Source: Minisyncoccota bacterium
GTDB taxonomy: Bacteria; Patescibacteriota; Minisyncoccia; Minisyncoccales; PEYH01
Direction: 5' to 3'
Assembly: GCA_028713795.1 (NCBI GenBank)
Contig: JAQTNP010000006.1
Coordinates: 1-21,683, forward strand
Length of the DNA: 21,683 bases
Shown here: positions 16,586-21,683 of the stretch, piece by piece
Layout: each line of letters starts with the position of its first letter
How positions within the stretch are numbered: the first letter of the stretch is position 1
The notes under the pieces: model-generated
Told to the model about the DNA's origin: nothing
The model's input: the letters and a program-made list of their open reading frames with translations, nothing else
Database searches by the model: none
Translations under genes and position numbers: made by a program

Positions 16586-16601
16586 TACAGAATATTATTA
16601 A

Positions 16602-17363
16602 ATGCAAGTATTTGAATACAAATTTAATACTAATATAGATAAGGATATAAAGTTAAAGATTTTTTCCTTCAGGCCTGATTCTTCAAAATTACATTTAGGA
16701 GAAATTTTAATTTTAGCTGAAGAAATAAACTATTTACCAACAGACCAAAATCTTTTAGAGAATCTGGCTGAAACAATTAAAGAAGAATTTTATTCTGATA
16801 GAAATAGGAGCTCTGAAATCGCTTTTAAAGAATCTTTAAAAAAGGCGAATTTATTTTTATCTGAAAGAAGCAAATCGGGAGATGTGAACTGGCTGGGAAA
16901 TTTAAATATCGCAGTTTTAAATTTTGGAAATTTTCTTTTAAATTATACAAAAGCAGGGACAATTAGAATTCTTTTATCCAGAAGCGATGAATTAAAAGAT
17001 TTAGGACAAGACATTGATAATCATGGAATGGGATCTACTATAAGATTCTTTTCCAATATGTCTTCTGGAAGACTAGTATTGAATGATAAAATAATTTTAT
17101 GCACCCAGCAGCTGTTTGAACAGCTATATGATGATGTTTTGCCTGAAATTATTTATTTAAATCAGGTAAATGATAAAAATATTAAAAATATTTTCTCGAA
17201 ATATAGGAATGACTCAAAAAATTGGTCAGGAATATTCATTTTGTCATTTTTAAAAAGAAAAAAAATACAATTTGTATTTCCTTTTAGGATAAATAAGTTA
17301 ATTGTTCTAATAATTTTATTAATTTTATCTCTCTTAATTGCATTTTTTATTTTCAAAAGATAA
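16602..17363 (+). CDS. C-terminally membrane-anchored protein with possible PP2C-like domain
   Basis: A 253-residue protein with a large cytoplasmic N-terminal part and a single C-terminal membrane helix (about 230-250, KLIVLIILLILSLLIAFFIF) followed by a short basic tail. The soluble part has a beta-strand/helix pattern with GNLNIAVLNFGNFLLNYTKAG, then IRILLSRSDELKDLGQDID, reminiscent of the core of PPM/PP2C phosphatases (a strand pair followed by a G-D/S-R-x-Y-like turn). The metal-binding Asp residues that define active PP2C enzymes are not evident, so it may be a degenerate relative. The function is not established. It stands alone, with its own -10 and a leader of about 10 bases, downstream of tRNA-Val on the other strand. 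Confidence 0.55.
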   Translation: MQVFEYKFNTNIDKDIKLKIFSFRPDSSKLHLGEILILAEEINYLPTDQNLLENLAETIKEEFYSDRNRSSEIAFKESLKKANLFLSERSKSGDVNWLGNLNIAVLNFGNFLLNYTKAGTIRILLSRSDELKDLGQDIDNHGMGSTIRFFSNMSSGRLVLNDKIILCTQQLFEQLYDDVLPEIIYLNQVNDKNIKNIFSKYRNDSKNWSGIFILSFLKRKKIQFVFPFRINKLIVLIILLILSLLIAFFIFKR

Positions 17364-17390
17364 TTTTTGAGTTGTCCACACATTTTTGTA

Positions 17391-17420
17391 TTGACATAGT
17401 GGTATATAAAAATTTATCAT
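17391..17420 (+). promoter_or_regulatory. Promoter of the Lys-rich mini-gene
   Basis: Consensus TTGACA (17391-17396), an 18-base spacer, then TATCAT (17415-17420, 5/6). Transcription would begin near 17427, giving a leader of about 114 bases before the ATG at 17541. The leader holds possible short pairings (GCTTC with GAAGC, GTTGA with TCAAC, and a near-palindrome TTGGCCGGCCAGG) but no gene I can support. Confidence 0.6.
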
Positions 17421-17540
17421 TAAGTAATGAGGAACATTTAAGGACTGGTCACCTTATCCCTCTATAAAAAAGCTTCGTAAGGTTGAAGAAGAAGCCCTCA
17501 ACATATTCTTCTTGGCCGGCCAGGAGCTTAAAAAATTAAA

Positions 17541-17621
17541 ATGCCAGCAAAAAAGAAAGCTAAGAAAGCCAAAAAAGCTGCAAAGCCAAAGAAAAAGGCT
17601 ACAAAGAAGAGAAAGAGATAG
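17541..17621 (+). CDS. Very short Lys/Ala-rich basic protein (26 residues)
   Basis: Small open frame MPAKKKAKKAKKAAKPKKK followed by ATKKRKR: about 15 of 26 residues are Lys or Arg, the rest mostly Ala and Pro. This composition is that of the C-terminal tails of histone H1-like and AlgP-like proteins, which bind nucleic acid by charge. AGGAG at 17522-17526 is 14 bases upstream, somewhat far for a Shine-Dalgarno. A strong promoter (17391-17420) and a strong hairpin terminator (17629-17653) frame exactly this region, which supports a genuine small gene. It could also be a decoy within a small RNA. Function is inferred only from charge: DNA or RNA binding. Confidence 0.6.
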   Translation: MPAKKKAKKAKKAAKPKKKATKKRKR

Positions 17622-17628
17622 TTTCTCG

Positions 17629-17653
17629 AACCCCGCATATAGTGCGGGGTTTA
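17629..17653 (+). terminator. Rho-independent terminator of the Lys-rich mini-gene
   Basis: AACCCCGCA, loop TATAG, TGCGGGGTT, then a short T stretch (TTAAGTTT). A nine-pair stem. It closes a unit of about 225 bases starting near 17427. Confidence 0.8.
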
Positions 17654-17684
17654 AGTTTATTGATATATCTGATAGAGTAAAATT

Positions 17685-18104
17685 ATGAAGAATATTAATT
17701 TACACCCGGAAGTAGTTGTAGGGATTTTTCTTAAAAATAAAAAGGGAGAGATTGCTTTATTCAAATCCAAAAAATGGAATAACTTTTGGTGGACCGTAGG
17801 AGGTCACGTTGAATATGGAGAATTATTAATCAAAGCGGCTCAGAGAGAGACAAGAGAGGAGGCAGGGATCGATGTAAAAGAATTGCAATTAATTTACTCG
17901 GGAGAATTAATAAATTCAGACGTTTTCTTTAGGGAAAGCCATTTTATATATTTTTACTACTTAGCTTTTATTGATGAGGAAAATTTAAAAATAGACAACA
18001 AAGAAATTTTAGAATATAAATGGTTTAGCATAGAAGAAATATATAGTATGGAAAATGTTCACAATCATCTATTAGAGGTAATTGACAGAATAAATAAACT
18101 CTAA
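17685..18104 (+). CDS. NUDIX hydrolase
   Basis: Cytoplasmic hydrolase of 139 residues acting on a nucleoside diphosphate linked to another moiety. The NUDIX box (G-x5-E-x7-REUXEEXGU) is complete: GGHVEYGELL, then RETREEAGID, at about residues 44-67. The N-terminal part (HPEVVVGIFLKNKKGEIAL) and NNFWWTVGGH are typical of MutT-like/ADP-ribose-type small NUDIX proteins. The substrate cannot be deduced. It is preceded by the terminator at 17629-17653 and has no Shine-Dalgarno motif; a TAAAAT just upstream is too close to the ATG to be a sure -10. It is followed by 44 bases before the next gene. Confidence 0.92.
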   Translation: MKNINLHPEVVVGIFLKNKKGEIALFKSKKWNNFWWTVGGHVEYGELLIKAAQRETREEAGIDVKELQLIYSGELINSDVFFRESHFIYFYYLAFIDEENLKIDNKEILEYKWFSIEEIYSMENVHNHLLEVIDRINKL

Positions 18105-18148
18105 TAATTTTCATTGTTTTATTTTAATTTTTTTTGTATCATTTAATA

Positions 18149-18532
18149 ATGAGGCAAAACATTCTAATGCAATACTTTCAATGGCATTTTGGAGAAATGC
18201 CGAAAGAAATTTTGCGCATCTGGAAAAATTATTTAAGATATTACTCATATCTTTTTTCCATTCCTTTATTATTAAAAACATTATTTGCTCCGTGGAGAAA
18301 ATATTCATGGTCATACGGTAGGGGATTTAATATCAGAAGATGGGCTGAAGCATTCGTATCTAATTCTTTTTCAAGAATAATCGGAGCAATAATGAGAAGC
18401 TTCCTTATCATTATAGGAATAATAATGGAAATATTTGTATTAATAATTGGAGGACTCGTGTTTTTATTATGGATGCTTGCTCCGATAGTAATAGCAATAT
18501 GTTTTATCTTAGGAATTAATTATCTTTTCTAA
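18149..18532 (+). CDS. Small hydrophobic membrane protein, partner of the Clp-like ATPase
   Basis: A protein of about 127 residues. The first ~70 residues are aromatic- and basic-rich (YFQWHFGEMPKEILRIWKNY, then LKTLFAPWRKYSWSYGRGF) and look amphipathic; the last ~45 form two nearly continuous hydrophobic helices (SFLIIIGIIMEIFVLIIGGL and VFLLWMLAPIVIAICFILGI). No known domain is recognised. The open frame extends to a TTG at 18134 and there is another ATG at 18167, so the start is uncertain; 18149 is the first ATG. Its stop codon is immediately followed by the ATG of the Clp-like gene with no spacer, so the two are surely co-transcribed and probably translationally coupled. That suggests a membrane complex, an inference from layout. 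Confidence 0.7.
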   Translation: MRQNILMQYFQWHFGEMPKEILRIWKNYLRYYSYLFSIPLLLKTLFAPWRKYSWSYGRGFNIRRWAEAFVSNSFSRIIGAIMRSFLIIIGIIMEIFVLIIGGLVFLLWMLAPIVIAICFILGINYLF

Positions 18533-21052
18533 ATGGATAATTTTGATTTTACAAATTCAATAATCTATCCGGCAGTAAATCTTTGCAAGCCAAAAAGATT
18601 AAAGATTTTAAAATTCTTCAGAATCATATTCCTGTTCGGAACAATAGTCTTTTTAATCTTTTTTCTAGCCAGCTATTTTGTTTTGAATAAACACAGCCAG
18701 ACAATTTCAGGATTCTGTCTAATTTTCTTTTCTATTTTCTTTTTGATAACAAGCGTAGAAATGTTTTTAAGATTAAAAGTGAAAAATCCAAAGACTCATA
18801 AGAATTCATATAATTTAGCTGACTATTTGGATTTTGAAAGCGCTTTAGCGATAAAAGAAACAAAGAATGTAATTTACAGATTCAGATTGTCATACGCTGA
18901 CGCTACTTCCTTATTCTATTCTTTAATAAAGACAAACAGTTATGCCGGATTCGTCTTAAATAGATTATTAATTGATAAAGCTGACTTATCAAAAAGAATA
19001 GAAAATTCATTTAAGATTCCCAATAGATCTGGAGAGGAAACTGTTTTATTAGAAACAATAATCAAATTTGCTAAACAATTAGCTGAATCAAAAGGCAATG
19101 TAAATATTACGATAGGGGATTTAATCATGTCTCTGGCTAAACACGAATCTTTTTTTAAGAAAGAACTGATCATTAGAGGATTGCAAGCTGAAGATGTTGA
19201 AGGATTGATTAACTGGCAGGATAGAGTTGCCAATAAACAGAAGGAGAATGCTAAATTCTGGGAATACAAGAATATGGTTAGAAAAGGAAGCCTGGGAAAG
19301 CAATGGGCTGCTGGATACACGATTACTCTTGATCAATATTCTATTGACTGGACAGAGAAAATAAAAAAGGAAGGATATCCTGATGTGATAGGATATGTTA
19401 ATGAAACAGAACTAGCGGAAAGAATTCTTTCTAATGCAGAAATCAACAATGCTTTAATAATTAGCGAACCCGGGGTAGGGGCTAAGAATATTATCTATGC
19501 AATATCCAAAAGAAGCGTTTTAGAAGAAGGATTACCGCCAATGCATAATAAAAGAGTGGTTGAATTGCTTTTGCCGACTCTTTTGGCAAGCATGCAAAGC
19601 ATTGATCAGGTAGAAACCGTTCTTGAGAAAATATTTCAGGAAGCAACAGCTGCTGGGAATATAATTCTGGTCATTGATGAATTTCATAATTTCGTAGAAA
19701 CTGATCAGAGACCGGGTGCGATAAATATAGCGGGAATATTGTCTCCATATCTTCCATTGCCCCATTTCCATTTAGTAGGGTTGGCCAGCTATGCGGGTCT
19801 GCATAGAAAGATAGAGCTTAACCCTTCCTTATTAAGCCTTTTTGGAAGAGTGGAGGTAAAAGAGCCAACAAAAGAAGAAACCCTTTCGATGCTTCAGTAT
19901 TATCTTCCTGAGCTTGAAGCAAGATACAGAAAATATGTAAGCTATCCTGCTTTAAAGCAGATAGTTGAATTGTGTGATAGATATATTACTTCTATGCCTT
20001 TTCCCAAGAAAGCCAGGGAGGTATTGGAGGAAGTATTGGTTGACGCTACTTCTTCAAAGAATTTCTGGGTATTGCCGAAAGATGTTGATAGAGTAGTAGC
20101 CCAAAAAACAGAAATTCCTGTTGGGAGAATAGAGACGCAGGAAAAATCAATACTTTTAAACCTTGAAAAGCTAATTCATCAAAGAATTATCAATCAAGAA
20201 GAGGCGGTAAAGGAAGTATCTTCTGCTTTAAGAAGAGCTAGATCAGAAATTACTGTAAGAAATAAGCCAATGGGAACATTTTTGTTCCTTGGTCCTACCG
20301 GAGTAGGGAAAACAGAAACCTCTAAGGCCATTGCTGCCATATATTTTGGCTCAGAAGACAAAATGATACGTCTGGATATGTCTGAGTTCCAGAATTTAGA
20401 AGATATACCAAGATTAATCGGATCCCCGGGTCAAGAAGGACTTTTGATAACCAAGGTAAAAGAAAATCCTTTCTCCTTGATATTATTGGATGAATTGGAA
20501 AAAGCCCATTTGAATATCTTAAATCTATTCTTACAAGTATTAGATGAAGGATACATTACAGATGGATTGGGAAGAAAGATAGATTTTAGGAATACTATCA
20601 TAATTGCCACCTCTAATGCCGGGTATAAATTGATATTAGAAGCATTAAAAGAGCATAGACCAGTAACAGAGATAAAGGATAAATTATTAGATTATCTTTT
20701 CCAAGAAGGGATATTTAGGCCCGAATTCATCAATCGTTTTGATGCTGCTGTAGTATTTAAATCTTTAAGTCCTCAAAATCTATTAGATATTACCCAGTTG
20801 CATCTTCAAAAGATTAAAGACAGTCTAGGGGACAAAAATATTGAATTATTAATAACCCAGGAATTAAAGGAAAAGATTGTATCATTAGGATATGATCCTA
20901 CTTTTGGAGCCAGAAATCTTAAAAGAGTGATACAGGATAGGGTAGAGAATGCCTTGGCTGAGGCACTATTAAGAGACGAAATAAAAAGAGGGGATATAGT
21001 CAATATTGATCCTAATGATTTTTCCGTAGATGTGATAAATACAAGGTTGTAG
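18533..21052 (+). CDS. Membrane-anchored Clp-like AAA+ ATPase with degenerate first ring
   Basis: An 839-residue Hsp100/Clp relative. Two membrane helices (about 29-51 and 57-79) precede a Clp_N-like helical domain (about 95-235). D1 has Walker A replaced by SEPGVGAKN (311-319, Ala in place of the Lys), a kept Walker B VIDE (380-383), LLASMQSIDQ where GAKYRG is expected, and SLLSLF where the ALERRF arginine fingers are expected. D2 has intact Walker A GPTGVGKT (587-594), Walker B LLDE (D653, E654), sensor 1 TSNAG, RPEFINRFD and the sensor 2 motif GARNLKR. However, D2 reads LIGSPGQEGLL where Clp proteins have LIGAPPGYVGYEEGG, so the pore-loop aromatic segment is absent. There is no M-domain between D1 and D2 and no recognisable [ILV]GF ClpP-docking loop after TSNAG. 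ATP-driven remodelling at the membrane is likely; classical threading or ClpP-linked degradation is not supported. Confidence 0.88.
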   Translation: MDNFDFTNSIIYPAVNLCKPKRLKILKFFRIIFLFGTIVFLIFFLASYFVLNKHSQTISGFCLIFFSIFFLITSVEMFLRLKVKNPKTHKNSYNLADYLDFESALAIKETKNVIYRFRLSYADATSLFYSLIKTNSYAGFVLNRLLIDKADLSKRIENSFKIPNRSGEETVLLETIIKFAKQLAESKGNVNITIGDLIMSLAKHESFFKKELIIRGLQAEDVEGLINWQDRVANKQKENAKFWEYKNMVRKGSLGKQWAAGYTITLDQYSIDWTEKIKKEGYPDVIGYVNETELAERILSNAEINNALIISEPGVGAKNIIYAISKRSVLEEGLPPMHNKRVVELLLPTLLASMQSIDQVETVLEKIFQEATAAGNIILVIDEFHNFVETDQRPGAINIAGILSPYLPLPHFHLVGLASYAGLHRKIELNPSLLSLFGRVEVKEPTKEETLSMLQYYLPELEARYRKYVSYPALKQIVELCDRYITSMPFPKKAREVLEEVLVDATSSKNFWVLPKDVDRVVAQKTEIPVGRIETQEKSILLNLEKLIHQRIINQEEAVKEVSSALRRARSEITVRNKPMGTFLFLGPTGVGKTETSKAIAAIYFGSEDKMIRLDMSEFQNLEDIPRLIGSPGQEGLLITKVKENPFSLILLDELEKAHLNILNLFLQVLDEGYITDGLGRKIDFRNTIIIATSNAGYKLILEALKEHRPVTEIKDKLLDYLFQEGIFRPEFINRFDAAVVFKSLSPQNLLDITQLHLQKIKDSLGDKNIELLITQELKEKIVSLGYDPTFGARNLKRVIQDRVENALAEALLRDEIKRGDIVNIDPNDFSVDVINTRL

Positions 21053-21080
21053 TTGACAGAGATGGAATTATCAGTAGAAT
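21053..21080 (+). promoter_or_regulatory. Promoter of the GC-rich mini-gene
   Basis: TTGACA (21053-21058) begins directly after the Clp-like stop codon; a 16-base spacer; TAGAAT (21075-21080, 5/6). Transcription would start near 21087, about 32 bases before the ATG at 21119. Confidence 0.65.
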
Positions 21081-21118
21081 ACTAGCTAGAACCCTATGGG
21101 AAAGCGAGGTGAAAGAGA

Positions 21119-21274
21119 ATGGATCCCGATACGATCAAGCGCCTCCAGGCCTTCTTGATTGCGACAGGACATGCTACGGATGGGCTTGTCGCCGATGGAG
21201 AGCTGGGTCTTCAAACGGAAACGAGTCTCGGCTCGTTTCTCGATGCCCAGTTCGCGAAGCTCAAGAAGGAGTAG
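21119..21274 (+). CDS. 51-residue mini-protein resembling a peptidoglycan-binding (PG_binding_1) domain
   Basis: Reads MDPDTIKRLQAFLIATGHAT followed by DGLVADGELGLQTETSLGSF and LDAQFAKLKKE. The pattern I-x-x-L-Q-x-F-L-x-x-x-G, then D-G-x-x-G-x-x-T and a final L-x-x-F, matches the PF01471-type three-helix domain; this is a motif-level similarity. It has no signal peptide or membrane helix, so how it would reach the wall is unclear. GAGGTG (21106-21111) is seven bases upstream, a proper Shine-Dalgarno at good distance, unlike most genes here. Codons are rich in C and G (CGC, CTC, GCC, TTC), in contrast with the neighbours, which points to recent acquisition. A dedicated promoter and terminator frame it. 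A longer frame starting at GTG 21109 overlaps it but looks unlike protein. Confidence 0.7.
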   Translation: MDPDTIKRLQAFLIATGHATDGLVADGELGLQTETSLGSFLDAQFAKLKKE

Positions 21275-21298
21275 GATTCCCGTCCTCGCCCATCGTGT

Positions 21299-21329
21299 AA
21301 CCGGTCGCCTCCAAAAGGTGGCCGGTTTC
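21299..21329 (+). terminator. Hairpin terminator of the GC-rich mini-gene
   Basis: AACCGGTCGCCT (21299-21310) pairs with AGGTGGCCGGTT (21316-21327) as 12 pairs including two G-U, around loop CCAAA. It is followed by TCTCTT, a weak T tract, so termination may be imperfect. The downstream promoter starts at 21332. Confidence 0.7.
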
Positions 21330-21331
21330 TC

Positions 21332-21360
21332 TTGACATAAATAATAAGTAGATGTATAAT
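21332..21360 (+). promoter_or_regulatory. Perfect-consensus promoter of the Cys-rich protein gene
   Basis: TTGACA (21332-21337), a 17-base spacer, then TATAAT (21355-21360): both hexamers and spacing are exact consensus. Transcription would start near 21367, leaving a leader of about 59 AT-rich bases before the ATG at 21426. Strong expression is expected. Confidence 0.8.
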
Positions 21361-21425
21361 ATAGACACTGCCAAAACTATTGACTTTTTGGTATAAAAAT
21401 TATAAAAAGTATAAAATTTAAAAAT

Positions 21426-21683
21426 ATGGAAAAAATAAACATTGTTCAGGAAAAAACAAGTTTAAGGAAGATTATATTAATGATGATCTCTATCTTAACC
21501 TTGGTATTGTTAATTAACTTTGTATTCATTTCCTTTGGCCACGCCATTATTATTGATGGGGGATCTTCTGGTTGTCCAAGCTGTTGTACTAATGAATGCT
21601 CATCTGGACAAAAAAGATGCAGCTCTACTACAGGATACCAGACTTGTGGAAACTATGATTCTGATTCTTGCTATGAATGGGGA
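21426..21683 (+). CDS. Membrane-anchored Cys-rich surface protein, 3' truncated
   Basis: The first 86 residues of a protein that runs off the window. A short basic cytoplasmic part (EKTSLRKI) is followed by a membrane helix or signal anchor (about 16-40, IILMMISILTLVLLINFVFI) and then a Cys-rich extracellular segment: CPSCC, CSSGQKRC, TGYQTCGNYDSDSCYEW. Repeats of the type C-x-x-G-x-x-x-C ... QTCGNYD-x-D-x-C occur in surface proteins of CPR bacteria and some archaea; I infer a secreted, disulfide-stabilised protein. Function unknown. The ATG follows AAAAAT with no Shine-Dalgarno motif. Confidence 0.75.
   Translation, partial: MEKINIVQEKTSLRKIILMMISILTLVLLINFVFISFGHAIIIDGGSSGCPSCCTNECSSGQKRCSSTTGYQTCGNYDSDSCYEWG

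Noticed and set aside
17431..17682. An open frame of about 84 codons (reading KDWSPYPSIKKLRKVEEEAL and on) across the Lys-rich mini-gene
   Set aside because: It has no ATG, GTG or well-placed start after the upstream TGA, passes through the terminator hairpin, and can be explained by the low stop density of the Lys-rich frame next to it.
21109..21300. A 63-codon frame starting GTG at 21109
   Set aside because: It overlaps the 51-codon frame at 21119, which has a good Shine-Dalgarno, hydrophobic/helical periodicity and a domain-like pattern. The 63-codon frame is rich in Arg, Cys, Gly and Ser, as expected of an out-of-frame reading of GC-rich coding DNA.
1..21683. CRISPR arrays, insertion sequences, transposases, attachment sites
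   Set aside because: I saw no regularly spaced direct repeats, no transposase or integrase motifs and no terminal inverted repeats. The tRNA-Val has no repeated 3' end nearby that would suggest an integrated element.

Overview
The window is AT-rich (about one third G+C), gene-dense DNA with very short intergenic gaps, and it looks like part of a Candidate Phyla Radiation / Patescibacteria genome, most likely Parcubacteria. The grounds are family-level: a DUF5671 membrane protein, a large membrane-anchored alpha-2-macroglobulin next to a PBP1C-type enzyme, a two-helix membrane-tethered Clp-like AAA+ protein, a Cys-rich surface protein of CPR type, and start codons that mostly sit behind A/T-rich leaders without a Shine-Dalgarno motif. 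TGA is used as a stop (3843-3845), so the code appears standard rather than the SR1/Gracilibacteria one.

Layout. Bases 2-481 hold the 3' part of a VanY-type D,D-carboxypeptidase, then a DUF5671 membrane protein with a terminator. Bases 1495-6049 are one transcription unit: a MacA-like adaptor interrupted by two in-frame stop codons, a MacB-like ATPase, a MacB/FtsX-type permease, and the lytic transglycosylase MltG. Bases 6091-12621 encode a 2176-residue thioester-containing alpha-2-macroglobulin; pbpC (complement 12618-14669) meets it tail to tail, and both stop codons lie in one CTAG. A DJ-1/PfpI-family gene is divergent from pbpC, with -10 elements that overlap on opposite strands. An 84-nt GC-rich hairpin element follows, then rplJ-rplL with an L10 leader/attenuator, a terminator, and tRNA-Val(CAC) on the minus strand. 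The rest holds a PP2C-like membrane-anchored protein, a 26-residue Lys-rich mini-gene, a NUDIX hydrolase, a small hydrophobic protein abutting a membrane-anchored Clp-like AAA+ ATPase, a GC-rich 51-residue mini-gene with its own promoter and terminator, and the start of a Cys-rich anchored protein that runs off the window.

How the genes fit together. VanY, MltG, PBP1C and alpha-2-macroglobulin all act at the cell wall, so the first two thirds is largely an envelope-building and protection region. The most unusual items are the Clp-like protein (two membrane helices, degenerate first ATPase site, pore-loop aromatics absent from both rings, no M-domain, no recognisable ClpP-docking tripeptide), the double nonsense interruption of the adaptor, and two small GC-rich islands (15246-15329 and about 21095-21327) whose composition differs sharply from their surroundings.
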